Shown piece after piece: positions 1-10,374 of a DNA stretch of 64,000 nt (position 1 is its first letter; each line of letters starts with the position of its first letter). This DNA comes from Staphylococcus sp. M0911. GTDB lineage: Bacteria > Bacillota > Bacilli > Staphylococcales > Staphylococcaceae. Under the pieces are notes generated by a model. It was not told the DNA's origin. It did no database searches and saw nothing but the letters and a program-made list of their open reading frames with translations. Location: positions 1,426,001-1,490,000 of the forward strand of contig NZ_CP022881.1 in assembly GCF_003491325.1 (NCBI RefSeq). Reading direction: 5' to 3'. A program made the translations under genes and the position numbers.

Positions 1-305
1 GAAAAATACTGGCATCTTTTTACCTAATGCTTCTAATTTTTGAGTGATTTTCTCTTTTTCACCAGTAGTCGCAACGACTAATGGCAATTCAAATGATTCA
101 TCTAATAGGGGTAATAATAAATTAGGATTAGAAAAATCAATTGCTACATCTGCTTCTTTAGCATCTGCAATACGTTCAAATTGTTGGTATGGTGATGAAT
201 CACTATTCATCGGTTCAATAACACCGACAATTTCGTGGCCTTTTTCTTCAGCTAATCTAGCAACACGCTGGTTCATAGCTCCATAGCCAATTAATAAGAT
301 CTTCA

Positions 306-306
<1 letters not shown>
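1..306 (-). CDS. dapB: 4-hydroxy-tetrahydrodipicolinate reductase, N-terminal part
   Basis: Only the first ~101 residues are in the window; the gene runs off the left edge. The protein begins [20 protein letters not shown], a Rossmann nucleotide-binding start, and continues with [10 protein letters not shown] and LVVATTGE, both typical of DapB. The enzyme reduces the product of DapA with NAD(P)H in the lysine/diaminopimelate pathway. Its ATG overlaps the dapA stop codon by one base (TAATG), so it is translationally coupled and is the fourth gene of lysC-asd-dapA-dapB. Identification is firm because of this context; the catalytic His/Lys region lies outside the window. Confidence 0.93.
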
Positions 307-2181
<1,875 letters not shown>

Positions 2182-2239
2182 GTCTAAGTCACTCCGTTTT
2201 AAATATTATTAATATTGTGAAAAATTAAGTTAAAATCAA

Positions 2240-3442
2240 TTATATATCAAATGCACCGTACAATTCTTCGACGGCTTTTTCACCATTTTCAGCATCAATG
2301 ACATAAGAAATACTGATTTCAGAAGTGGTTGTTTGGTAAAAAGGTATCTTCGCATTAATTAATGTAATAAATGCTTTAGATGCTACGCCTGACATATCTC
2401 TCATACCGGATCCAATTAATGAAATTTTGACATATGCTTCATTAATTTTGAAATCCAATGCTTCAAAATCGACGGCTAATTGCTCTAAAATAGCTGTGAT
2501 TTGATGTGCATCTGTATCTTTTATACTGAAGGATAATTGTAGTCCTTCGTGGTTAACGATTTGTGAAATCATATCTACATTGACAGAACCTATTTCTAGC
2601 TCTGTGAATAGTTGTGTTAATAATTGATTATCTGGTAGGGGATAAGTGATCGTTACATGCATCATGTGTTGATCTAATGCAACCCCAGTAACTGCTTTTT
2701 TCTCTAATAAATCACTTCTAGACATAATCCATGTTCCTTTCACATTTGATAATGTTCTTCCTAAATATAATGGTATATCATAATTTTTAGCCAACTCTAC
2801 GCTACGTGTCTCAAGTACACCAGCACCTAATGCGCTCATTTCCATCATTTCCTCGTATGATACATACTCCAAACGTTTGGCATGACTCAATATTCTTGGA
2901 TCTGTAGCATACACACCATCAACATCTGTGTAGATTTCACAAGGAATCTGATTACTTGCTGCTAAAGCTACTGCTGTCGTATCAGAACCGCCACGGCCGA
3001 GTGTAGTTAATTCATGATCCTCGTTGATACCTTGGAATCCAGCTATGACAAGTACATCGTACTTATTAAAAGCTGTTTCAAAGGTTGATGGGTCAATTTC
3101 AGCAATTTTACTTTTTAAATGATGACCAATGGTCTTGATACCTGCTTGATATCCTGTCATTGCCTTTGCACTAATTCCAATATCATTGAGAACCATTGAT
3201 AAATATGAAACAGTTTGTTGCTCTCCTGTAGTTAACAGTAGGGCGAGTTCTTGCTCTTTTGGTGTTGATGTTAATGTGGACACATTTTCCATTAATTGGT
3301 CCGTGGTTTTGCCCATTGCACTAACTACCACAATCAGTTGTTCACCTTGTTCAACACGATTTTTTAGCATACCTGCTATATTTTTAATTTTTGTAAAATC
3401 ACTGACGGAAGAACCGCCAAATTTCAAAACACTTCTATTCAA
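2240..3442 (-). CDS. lysC: Aspartokinase with C-terminal ACT domains
   Basis: 400 residues. The kinase domain opens with LKFGGSSVSD (Lys7-Ser12 phosphate-binding segment) and contains TLGRGGSDTTAVALA; the C-terminal third carries tandem ACT-type segments, typical of feedback-controlled aspartokinases. It phosphorylates aspartate, the first committed step. There is no ATG: the well-placed start is TTG at 3442, 7-8 nt after AGGAGGAC. The gene is first in the operon and is preceded by the L-box riboswitch, so lysine is the likely controlling signal and this is best called the lysine-responsive isozyme. Confidence 0.93.
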   Translation of the reverse strand: MNRSVLKFGGSSVSDFTKIKNIAGMLKNRVEQGEQLIVVVSAMGKTTDQLMENVSTLTSTPKEQELALLLTTGEQQTVSYLSMVLNDIGISAKAMTGYQAGIKTIGHHLKSKIAEIDPSTFETAFNKYDVLVIAGFQGINEDHELTTLGRGGSDTTAVALAASNQIPCEIYTDVDGVYATDPRILSHAKRLEYVSYEEMMEMSALGAGVLETRSVELAKNYDIPLYLGRTLSNVKGTWIMSRSDLLEKKAVTGVALDQHMMHVTITYPLPDNQLLTQLFTELEIGSVNVDMISQIVNHEGLQLSFSIKDTDAHQITAILEQLAVDFEALDFKINEAYVKISLIGSGMRDMSGVASKAFITLINAKIPFYQTTTSEISISYVIDAENGEKAVEELYGAFDI

Positions 3443-3483
3443 TATTTGTCCTCCTCAGTTAGTAGGGAGACACATCCATTCAA

Positions 3484-3518
3484 TAAAAAAAGAACAAGTC
3501 TGGAATGCGACTTGTTCT
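3484..3518 (-). terminator. Riboswitch-controlled terminator of lysC leader
   Basis: On the minus strand AGAACAAGTC and GACTTGTTCT form a 10-bp stem around a short loop (3491-3518) and run into seven T. It lies between the L-box aptamer and the TTG start of lysC. The upstream segment CACTTGTAC next to P1 can compete for part of the stem, as expected for an OFF switch. Confidence 0.9.
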
Positions 3519-3533
3519 ACATTTATGTACAAG

Positions 3534-3698
3534 TGATGCACTCCATTATTGTGAAATAATGACAAACTCTTAGCTCTTAACCAAAAAGTCCAACAAATGA
3601 TACCTGCTATTATCATTCGTTTCGGCATTGCCCCCTTTCAATATTAGCTGTTAGCAGACAGTTGCCTAATATTTACTCATGTTTAATGCGCCTCATCA
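3534..3698 (-). promoter_or_regulatory. L-box lysine riboswitch aptamer
   Basis: Read on the minus strand, the leader of lysC carries the hallmark L-box blocks in order: TGATGAGGCGC near 3690, then AAAGGGGGCAATGCCGAA near 3630, then GGACTTTTTGGTTAAGAGC near 3580. The ends pair as P1 (TGATG with CATCA at 3534-3538). The aptamer is followed at once by an intrinsic terminator. This is the expected cis control of lysC: bound lysine favours termination and shuts off lysC-asd-dapA-dapB. I did not fold it by computer; P1 and the conserved blocks are read by eye. Confidence 0.92.
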
Positions 3699-3724
3699 AA
3701 ATCTTATTCAATTGATATGTTTTT

Positions 3725-3753
3725 ATTATACATATACCACATGTGACTGTAAA
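3725..3753 (-). promoter_or_regulatory. Promoter of the lysC operon
   Basis: On the minus strand TTTACA (3748-3753) and TATAAT (3725-3730) are separated by exactly 17 bp and lie just upstream of the L-box. A CodY-like sequence, AATTTTCTGTTTATT (3775-3789, 12 of 15 matches to the consensus), lies about 20 bp upstream of the -35 and may add nutritional control; that part is inference. Confidence 0.8.
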
Positions 3754-3792
3754 CCGATAATTGTGATTTTTTAAAATAAACAGAAAATTTAG

Positions 3793-3820
3793 AGCCACTT
3801 TTTCAAAAAATATAGTGGCT
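3793..3820. other. Inverted repeat beside the 122-bp repeats
   Basis: AGCCACT and AGTGGCT form a perfect 7-bp inverted repeat around a 14-nt AT-rich loop. The right arm overlaps the start of the first 122-bp repeat, whose other copies keep only the right arm. It has a short T-run on the plus strand and could be a weak terminator. Confidence 0.45.
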
Positions 3821-4160
3821 TTTATGCAATCGTTGCTAAACGATTGTAAACCTTTTAGTGCATTTTAATGCTTAGTATCTCTTGTGCTCTCGGATAACAA
3901 GACGAGTGTATTCCTTTTGAATCTTTTAAAAGAATAGTGGTTCTTATGCAATCGTTGCTAAACGATTGTAAACCTTTTAGTGCATTTTAATGCTTAGTAA
4001 CTCTTGTGCACTCGGATAACAAGACGAGTGTATTCCTTTTGAATCTTTTAAAAGAATAGTGGCTCTTATGCAATCGTTGCTAAACGATTGTAAACATTAT
4101 AGTGCATTTTAATGGTTAGTATCTCTTGTGCACTCGGATAACAAGACGAGTGTATTCCTT
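3812..4160. repeat. Three tandem copies of a 122-bp repeat
   Basis: Copies begin at 3812, 3934 and 4056, giving a period of exactly 122 bp; the third stops at 4160 after about 105 bp. Copies 1 and 2 differ at about 4 positions, copies 2 and 3 at about 5. Each holds a perfect 8-bp stem with a 4-nt loop (CAATCGTT gcta AACGATTG). Each also holds the pair CACTCG/CGAGTG (one mismatch in copy 1) interleaved with CTTGT/ACAAG, so two alternative hairpins can form. No open reading frame of note covers them. They fill the gap between the ABC-F terminator and the lysC promoter. I do not recognise the family; small RNA genes, binding-site arrays and plain satellite DNA all remain possible. Confidence 0.92.
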
Positions 4161-4210
4161 AAAATATAAATAACTAGAGTAGTAGGGGAATGTTCATTAT
4201 ATCTGTATAT

Positions 4211-4251
4211 AAAAAGCGTATAAATACATCATCAAAATGTATTCATACGCT
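4211..4251 (-). terminator. Terminator of the ABC-F gene
   Basis: On the minus strand AGCGTAT and ATACGCT close a long stem (AGCGTATgAATACAT pairing with ATGTATTtATACGCT) that ends in a T-run, just downstream of the ABC-F stop codon. Confidence 0.88.
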
Positions 4252-4264
4252 CAATCGAAGTCAT

Positions 4265-5866
4265 TTATTGTAATACTCCTGTTTCTTTTAAGTATTCTTC
4301 ATAAGGAATTTCTTTAGAAACGGCACCAGATTGATTTAAATCAATCACACGGTTAGCAATTGTATTGATAAATTCAAAGTCATATGATGTAAAGATCAAT
4401 GAACCTTTAAATGATTTCAAACCATCATTGACTGCTGTGATACTTTCTAAGTCTAAGTGGTTGGTAGGCTCATCAAGTAACAATACGTTAGCACTTGATA
4501 GCATCATTTTACTTAACATACAGCGAACTTTTTCGCCACCTGATAACACGCTTGCTTTTTTCTTAACTTCTTCACCACTGAATAACATACGTCCTAAGAA
4601 GCCACGTAAGAATGTTTCAGTTTGTTCATCTTCTGGTGCATATTGACGTAACCAGTCAACAAGATTCATATCCACACCATCAAAGAATTCAGAGTTATCT
4701 TTAGGGAAGTAACTTAATGAAGTTGTTACACCCCATTTATAAGATCCTTCATCAGGCTCCATTTCACCAGCTAAGATTTTAAGTAATGTTGTTTTAGCAA
4801 TTTCACTATCACCAATTAAAATAGCTTTATCATTAGGATTCATTGTAAATGAAATGTTATCTAATACTTTTTCACCATCAATTGTTTTTGATAGGTTTTG
4901 AACAGTTAATAAATCATTACCAATTTCTCTTTCAGGTGTGAATTTAACATATGGATAACGTCTAGATGAAGGTTGGATATCATCTAATTCAATTTTTTCT
5001 AATTGTTTCTTACGACTCGTTGCTTGTTTTGATTTAGAAGCATTCGCTGAGAAACGCGCAACGAAATCTTGTAATTCTTTAATTTTTTCTTCTTTTTTCT
5101 TATTTTGTTCTTGAGCCATTTTTTGAGCTAATTGGCTTGATTGATACCAGAAATCATAGTTACCAACATATACTTTGATCTTACCAAAGTCTAAATCTGC
5201 AATATGTGTACACACATTATTTAAGAAGTGACGGTCATGGGATACTACGATAACAGTATTTTCAAAGTTGATTAAAAAGTCTTCTAACCAACTAATAGCT
5301 GGAATATCTAAACCATTGGTAGGCTCATCTAGTAATAATACGTCTGGATCGCCAAATAAACTTTGGGCTAGTAATACTTTTACTTTTTGGTTATTTTCAA
5401 GTTCAGACATTTTCTTGTCTTGTAATGAAGCATCGATACCTAATCCTGAAAGTAGGTTAGCTGCATCTGCTTCAGCATTCCAACCATTCATTTCAGCAAA
5501 TTCGCCTTCAAGTTCAGCAGCACGAATACCATCTTCATCACTAAAGTCTGGTTTCATGTAGATTTCATCTTTTTCTTTCATTACTTCATATAAACGTTCA
5601 TGACCTTTGATCACAACATCAAGTACGCGTTCATCTTCATATGCGAAGTGGTCCTGTTTTAAAATCGCTAATCTTTCATCTTTACCTAATGACACATGAC
5701 CTGTTTGTGAATCTAACTCACCAGATAAAATTTTTAAGAAAGTAGATTTACCTGCACCATTTGCACCAATTAAACCATAGCAATTACCTTCAGTAAATTT
5801 AATATTTACATCTTCAAATAGCTTACGATCGCCAAAACGTAAACTTACATCAGTTACTTGTAACAT
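4265..5866 (-). CDS. ABC-F family ATPase, YbiT-like
   Basis: 533 residues with two ABC domains joined by a charged linker (about 240-300) and no membrane segments, the ABC-F plan. Domain 1 has a normal Walker A (GANGAGKST, 34-42) and Walker B (LLLDEPTN, 177-184) but a degenerate signature (LENNQKVKV near 156-164). Domain 2 has a normal signature (LSGGEKVR, 441-448) and Walker B (LLLDEPTNHLD) but an eroded Walker A, GDSEIAKTT (352-360). YbiT-type proteins also lack a proper first signature. ABC-F proteins bind the ribosome and modulate translation; some protect against antibiotics, but nothing here points to a resistance subtype. It is a single gene with its own terminator. Confidence 0.88.
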   Translation of the reverse strand: MLQVTDVSLRFGDRKLFEDVNIKFTEGNCYGLIGANGAGKSTFLKILSGELDSQTGHVSLGKDERLAILKQDHFAYEDERVLDVVIKGHERLYEVMKEKDEIYMKPDFSDEDGIRAAELEGEFAEMNGWNAEADAANLLSGLGIDASLQDKKMSELENNQKVKVLLAQSLFGDPDVLLLDEPTNGLDIPAISWLEDFLINFENTVIVVSHDRHFLNNVCTHIADLDFGKIKVYVGNYDFWYQSSQLAQKMAQEQNKKKEEKIKELQDFVARFSANASKSKQATSRKKQLEKIELDDIQPSSRRYPYVKFTPEREIGNDLLTVQNLSKTIDGEKVLDNISFTMNPNDKAILIGDSEIAKTTLLKILAGEMEPDEGSYKWGVTTSLSYFPKDNSEFFDGVDMNLVDWLRQYAPEDEQTETFLRGFLGRMLFSGEEVKKKASVLSGGEKVRCMLSKMMLSSANVLLLDEPTNHLDLESITAVNDGLKSFKGSLIFTSYDFEFINTIANRVIDLNQSGAVSKEIPYEEYLKETGVLQ

Positions 5867-5970
5867 GCATTTGCTCCTTTTTTATATCGTTATTCTAACG
5901 GAAGAATTATATCATATTATAACGATAGTTTCGACCACCGATAACTTGTAATGATAGATTACATGACTCG

Positions 5971-5979
5971 TGTTATACT
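5971..5979 (+). promoter_or_regulatory. Extended -10 promoter of cvfB
   Basis: TGTTATACT is a TGn-extended -10 element (hexamer 5974-5979) about 33 bp upstream of the cvfB ATG, with no good -35. It shows that coding sequence cannot begin at the in-frame GTG at 5970, which lies in the promoter. Confidence 0.6.
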
Positions 5980-6011
5980 ATAAAAGAATAAAAGACTCGA
6001 AGGAGAATATA

Positions 6012-6920
6012 ATGGCACTAGAAAAAGATATCGTAGGTTCTATAGAATTTCTTGAAGTGACTGGCTTACAAGGATCAACATATATGTTAAAAGGACCCAA
6101 TGGAGAACAAGTTAAACTCAATCAATCCGAAGTAAATGAAGAAGACGAATTACAAATAGGTGAAGAATACAGTTTCTTTATTTATCCAAATAGATCAGGT
6201 GAATTATTCGCAACACAAAATATGCCTGATATTACGAAAGACAAATATGACTTTGCAAAGGTGCTTAAAGTCGATCGCGATGGCGCACGTGTTGATGTTG
6301 GCCTACCAAGAGAAGTATTAATACCATGGGAAGATTTACCAAAGGTTAAAACATTATGGCCAGAAGCTGGAGATCAATTACTCGTGACATTAAGAATTGA
6401 TAGTCAGAACCAAATGTTCGCTCGTTTAGCAAGTGAAGGTATCGTTGATAACATGTACACACCTGTTAACGACGATAGTAAACAAAATGAAATGTTAGAA
6501 GCTAGACCATATCGTGTTTTAAGAGTGGGGAGTTTCTTATTAAGTACCGAAGGTTATAAAATTTTTGTTCATGAATCAGAACGTAAAGCAGAGCCAAGAT
6601 TAGGTGAATTAGTTACCGTTCGTATTATTGGTCATAATGAACGTGGTGAACTTAATGGTTCATTTTTACCTTTAGCTCATGAAAGATTAGATGATGATGG
6701 GCAAGTCATTTTTGATTTACTTGTGGAATATGATGGCGAATTACCTTTTTGGGATAAATCAAGTCCCGAAGCTATCAAAGAGGTATTTAATATGAGCAAA
6801 GGTTCATTTAAACGTGCCATTGGTCATTTATATAAACAAAAGATGATTAATATTGAAACTGGCAAAATCAGCTTAACAAAAAAAGGTTGGTCTCGTACGG
6901 AAGACGAACAAAATTCTTAA
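6012..6920 (+). CDS. cvfB: S1-domain RNA-binding virulence regulator CvfB
   Basis: 302 residues starting MALEKDIVGSIEF; the ATG at 6012 follows AAGGAGAATATA. The protein has successive S1-like OB folds (VGLPREVLIPWEDLP near 90 and ILRVGSFLLSTEGYKIFVHESE-type segment near 175) and a C-terminal winged-helix-like segment (FNMSKGSFKRAIGHLYKQKMI). This matches CvfB of S. aureus (about 300 residues), an RNA-binding protein that affects agr and exoprotein expression. It is cytoplasmic, with no signal or membrane segment. It is divergent from the ABC-F gene and has its own terminator. Confidence 0.9.
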   Translation: MALEKDIVGSIEFLEVTGLQGSTYMLKGPNGEQVKLNQSEVNEEDELQIGEEYSFFIYPNRSGELFATQNMPDITKDKYDFAKVLKVDRDGARVDVGLPREVLIPWEDLPKVKTLWPEAGDQLLVTLRIDSQNQMFARLASEGIVDNMYTPVNDDSKQNEMLEARPYRVLRVGSFLLSTEGYKIFVHESERKAEPRLGELVTVRIIGHNERGELNGSFLPLAHERLDDDGQVIFDLLVEYDGELPFWDKSSPEAIKEVFNMSKGSFKRAIGHLYKQKMINIETGKISLTKKGWSRTEDEQNS

Positions 6921-6967
6921 TACAAAAACGCATTTCTTCTATTAATATAGTCGAATCATATCACCAT

Positions 6968-7007
6968 AGCGCTTATTGAATGAAATATTTCAATAAGCGC
7001 TTTTTTT
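6968..7007 (+). terminator. Terminator of cvfB
   Basis: A perfect 13-bp stem, AGCGCTTATTGAA with TTCAATAAGCGCT (6968-7001), is followed by seven T. Confidence 0.93.
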
Positions 7008-7129
7008 GTAATATTTTAAGTATCCAAAACCATCATTTTTATATTTTGCAATTTTAACAACCCAAAAATTATATTATTTTTCAAGATCTCTAACTTTAAA
7101 AACACTGTTATATCAGTGTTCAAAGCATA

Positions 7130-7189
7130 TTTACAATTCAATTCTCATTCTTAACAAAACATTTACATTAGCTCTATTATTAATTAACA
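7130..7189 (+). promoter_or_regulatory. PhoP box array upstream of pstS
   Basis: TTAACA-like hexamers recur at about 11-bp steps: TTTACA at 7130, a poor match at 7141, TTAACA at 7151, TTTACA at 7162, a poor match (TCTATT) at 7173 and TTAACA at 7184. The Bacillus PhoP box is TT(A/C/T)ACA repeated with 4-6 bp spacers, which fits. It lies about 75 bp upstream of pstS, so the operon is likely induced by phosphate starvation through PhoPR. Confidence 0.8.
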
Positions 7190-7261
7190 ATAAACCTTTA
7201 GTATTAGGACTGTAAGAAATACATATAACATTTGGGTTATTTATATTAGGAGGATGTTTCA

Positions 7262-8242
7262 ATGAAAAAGTGGCAATTAGTCGGTACGACTGTATTAGGA
7301 GCTTCAGTACTTTTAGGCGCTTGTGGCGGCGGTAACAATGGCGGTTCAGGCGAAGGTAAAGATGTAAGTGGAAAAGTAAAAGGTGACGGGTCATCAACAG
7401 TCGGTCCAATCATTGAAAAATTAAACGAAAAATTCGCTAAAGATTATCCTAACGCTACAGTATCATCTGGTACTTCAGGAACTGGTGGCGGATTTGAGAA
7501 ATTCATTTCAGGTGAAACAGATTTCTCAAATGCTTCAAGACCAATTAAAGATGAAGAAAAGAAAAAATTAGAAGATAAAGGCATTAAATACAAAGAATAC
7601 AAAATTGCACAAGATGGTGTAACAGTTACAGTAAATAAAGATAATGACTTCGTTAAATCATTATCTAAAGATCAACTTAAAGAAATCTACTCTGGCAAAG
7701 CTAAAACATGGAAAGATGTTAACTCTAAATGGCCAGATAAGAAAATTAAAGCTTTCTCACCTGACCAATCACATGGTACATTCGACTTCTTTACTGAAGA
7801 AGTAATGGACAAAGGCGATATCAAAGCTGAGAAAAATGCTGATACAAACGTTATCGTTCAATCAGTTGAAAAGAATAAAGAAGGTATCGGTTACTTCGGT
7901 TATAACTTCTATCAACAAAATAAAGATAAATTAAAAGAAGTTAAAATCAAAGACGATAAAGGTAAAGACACAGAACCAACTAAGAAAACAATCCAAGATA
8001 ACTCTTATGCATTAAGTAGACCATTATTCATCTACGCTAAAGAGAAATCATTAAAAGATAACAAAGCTTTCCAAGAATTCATGAAATTCACACTTGAAGA
8101 TAAAGGTAAAGCAGCTGAGGATGCTGGTTATGTAGCCCTTCCTAAGAAAGACTACAAAGAAGAGCTTAAAGATTTAAAAAAATACATTAAGAAAAACAGC
8201 AAAGACTCTGATAAAAAATCTGATAAAAAAGAAGATAAATAA
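7262..8242 (+). CDS. pstS: Phosphate-binding lipoprotein PstS
   Basis: 326 residues. The lipoprotein signal ends at LLGAC with the lipid-attachment Cys21, followed by a glycine-rich linker. Phosphate-binding loops are seen in [20 protein letters not shown] and [12 protein letters not shown]. The C-terminus is a lysine/aspartate tail ([14 protein letters not shown]). It captures phosphate outside the membrane for PstCAB. The ATG follows AGGAGGATGTTTCA. A stem-loop after the gene may limit expression of the transporter genes relative to this abundant protein. Confidence 0.95.
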   Translation: MKKWQLVGTTVLGASVLLGACGGGNNGGSGEGKDVSGKVKGDGSSTVGPIIEKLNEKFAKDYPNATVSSGTSGTGGGFEKFISGETDFSNASRPIKDEEKKKLEDKGIKYKEYKIAQDGVTVTVNKDNDFVKSLSKDQLKEIYSGKAKTWKDVNSKWPDKKIKAFSPDQSHGTFDFFTEEVMDKGDIKAEKNADTNVIVQSVEKNKEGIGYFGYNFYQQNKDKLKEVKIKDDKGKDTEPTKKTIQDNSYALSRPLFIYAKEKSLKDNKAFQEFMKFTLEDKGKAAEDAGYVALPKKDYKEELKDLKKYIKKNSKDSDKKSDKKEDK

Positions 8243-8271
8243 TTAATAATAGAGTTTGGGAATACTAACGA

Positions 8272-8318
8272 AAATCATTGCAAAGTGGTTAAAATCAATA
8301 ACCACTTTGTCTGATTTT
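8272..8318 (+). terminator. Hairpin between pstS and pstC (attenuator)
   Basis: A perfect 10-bp stem, CAAAGTGGTT with AACCACTTTG (8281-8309), can extend outward by AAAATCA with TGATTTT. It is followed by TTCTTTTC rather than a clean T-run, so partial termination or 3'-end protection of the pstS message is more likely than a full stop. Confidence 0.7.
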
Positions 8319-8429
8319 CTTTTCAGGTTATAAGTCATATTACAAATCATGAGTCTAGCTCATCTATAGCCTGAAATATTCCCACTCTTTTTTTATAATT
8401 GGGAGATTTAATAAGAGAGAGGTTTTTAA

Positions 8430-9356
8430 ATGGCTTCAAAAACAAATATTAGAGAAATGATTGCTAAGAACAATGCCAAAAAGGGTGGTACAAGCGATAA
8501 AATCGTACCGATTATTTTGGCTATCATTGCAGCGATTTCAATTTTAGTTACATTAGGGATTTTATTTACTTTACTTACAGAAACAATTACGTTCTTCACA
8601 CGTGTACCAATTACAGAATTTTTATTTTCTACAGATTGGAACCCATTCTCTGCTAAACCATCATATGGTATTTGGGCATTAATCATAGGGACGTTAAAAA
8701 TCACAATCATTGCTGCATTATTTGCCGTTCCAATCGGATTAGGTGCTGCTATTTACTTAAGTGAATATGCGACTGACAAAGTTAGACGAATTATCAAACC
8801 AATTTTAGAAATTTTAGCTGGTATTCCTACTATCGTATTTGGTTTCTTTGCATTAACTTTTGTCACACCAATTTTAAGATCAGTATTTCCACAGTTAGGT
8901 AGTTTCAATTCAATCAGTCCCGGATTAGTCGTTGGGGTTATGATTATCCCACTTATCACAAGTATGAGTGAAGATGCAATGGCATCAGTACCGAATAAGA
9001 TTCGTGAAGGTGCATTGGGATTAGGTGCTACTAAATTAGAAGTTGCAATTAAAGTTGTGTTACCAGCAGCAGCTTCAGGTATTTTAGCTTCAATCGTATT
9101 AGCTGTCTCAAGAGCTATCGGTGAAACAATGATTGTATCTCTTGCAGCAGGTAGTACACCTACAGCTTCACTTAACTTAACTGGTTCTATTCAAACAATG
9201 ACTGGTTATATCGTTCAAGTTGCGACAGGCGATGCTACTTTCGGATCAGACGTTTATTACAGTATCTATGCAGTAGGTTTCACGCTATTCATTTTCACAT
9301 TAGCAATGAACTTACTATCACAATGGATTTCTAAACGTTTCAGAGAGGAGTATTAA
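8430..9356 (+). CDS. pstC: Phosphate ABC transporter permease PstC
   Basis: 308 residues with about six membrane segments. The first spans residues 27-50 after a charged cytoplasmic N-terminus. The EAA loop that docks the ATPase is seen as REGALGLGATKLEVAIKVVLPAA. It pairs with PstA to form the channel. The ATG has AGAGAGG upstream; the gene is followed after one base by pstA, whose ribosome binding site is inside the pstC end. Confidence 0.94.
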   Translation: MASKTNIREMIAKNNAKKGGTSDKIVPIILAIIAAISILVTLGILFTLLTETITFFTRVPITEFLFSTDWNPFSAKPSYGIWALIIGTLKITIIAALFAVPIGLGAAIYLSEYATDKVRRIIKPILEILAGIPTIVFGFFALTFVTPILRSVFPQLGSFNSISPGLVVGVMIIPLITSMSEDAMASVPNKIREGALGLGATKLEVAIKVVLPAAASGILASIVLAVSRAIGETMIVSLAAGSTPTASLNLTGSIQTMTGYIVQVATGDATFGSDVYYSIYAVGFTLFIFTLAMNLLSQWISKRFREEY

Positions 9357-9357
9357 T

Positions 9358-10287
9358 ATGGCGACAACTACTAATACATCAAATAGCAATAGCAAAACAT
9401 TAATCGATCAAAAGCAAGTCGATAAAAATATTTCGAGTCGTATGACCAAAAATAAAATTTTCAAAGGTATATTTTTAGCCTGTACATTAATTGGTTTAAT
9501 CGTATTAGCAGCTTTATTAGTTGATACATTAATTAAAGGTGCTGGGCATTTAACACCATCATTCTTTACTAACTTTTCATCTTCCACACCATCAATGGCA
9601 GGGATTAAAGGTGCATTAGTTGGTACATTATGGTTAATGATTACTATTATTCCAATATCAATCGTATTAGGTGTAGGTACAGCAATTTATCTTGAAGAAT
9701 ATGCACGTAAAAATCCATTCACGAACTTTGTTAAGGTTTGTATATCAAACTTAGCAGGTGTACCTTCAGTTGTATTCGGTCTATTAGGACTTACATTATT
9801 CGTTCGTGGTATGGGCGTTGAATCATTATCACTTGGTAAATCAATCATTGCCGGCGCATTAACAATGTCTTTATTAATTTTACCAGTCATTATCGTGGCG
9901 GCACAGGAAGCGATTCGTGCTGTACCTAACTCAGTAAGAGAAGCTTCTTATGGTTTAGGTGCTAACAAATGGCAAACGATTTATAAAGTGGTATTACCTG
10001 CAGCTTTACCAGGTATTTTAACAGGCTTTATCTTAGCGCTATCTCGTGCATTAGGTGAAACAGCACCTTTAATCTTAATTGGTATTCCTACAATTCTATT
10101 ACGTTTACCAAGCGGTATTATGGATCAGTTCCAAGCATTACCAATTCAAATATATAACTGGGCAAAAATGCCTCAAGAAGAATTCCAAAATGTCGCATCA
10201 GCAGGCATTATCGTATTATTAGTAATCTTATTATTAATGAATGGACTGGCTATTTTCTTCCGTAACAAATTCAGTAAGAAATTTTAA
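9358..10287 (+). CDS. pstA: Phosphate ABC transporter permease PstA
   Basis: 309 residues, about six membrane segments after a 40-residue polar N-terminus rich in Asn/Ser/Thr. The EAA motif is REASYGLGANKWQTIYKVVLP, followed by SRALGETAPLILIG, typical of PstA. It is the second channel subunit. AGAGAGGAG at the pstC end serves as ribosome binding site. An 87-bp gap without a hairpin separates it from pstB. Confidence 0.94.
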   Translation: MATTTNTSNSNSKTLIDQKQVDKNISSRMTKNKIFKGIFLACTLIGLIVLAALLVDTLIKGAGHLTPSFFTNFSSSTPSMAGIKGALVGTLWLMITIIPISIVLGVGTAIYLEEYARKNPFTNFVKVCISNLAGVPSVVFGLLGLTLFVRGMGVESLSLGKSIIAGALTMSLLILPVIIVAAQEAIRAVPNSVREASYGLGANKWQTIYKVVLPAALPGILTGFILALSRALGETAPLILIGIPTILLRLPSGIMDQFQALPIQIYNWAKMPQEEFQNVASAGIIVLLVILLLMNGLAIFFRNKFSKKF

Positions 10288-10374
10288 GCTAACGTCGTTA
10301 TAAAAACAGGGAAACGTTATTTACGATTAAGTAGACATTAAATCAACTTAGTTAATTAGAAGGAGTTTTAAATT

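Noticed and set aside
3186-3536. Plus-strand open frame of 116 codons across lysC start and riboswitch terminator
   Set aside because: It is antisense to lysC and its terminator, has no binding site and shows low-complexity translation.
3822-3846. Pseudoknot in each 122-bp repeat
   Set aside because: The interleaved pairs leave only one nucleotide to cross a 5-bp stem, so alternative hairpins are more likely than a true pseudoknot.
3812-4160. CRISPR array
   Set aside because: The units are 122 bp, tandem and without unique spacers, and no cas gene is near.
5970-6011. Longer cvfB form starting at GTG 5970
   Set aside because: The codon lies in the extended -10 promoter; ATG 6012 has a good AAGGAG.
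10288-10374. Terminator or promoter between pstA and pstB
   Set aside because: No hairpin or good -35/-10 pair is visible; the gap seems to be plain operon spacing.
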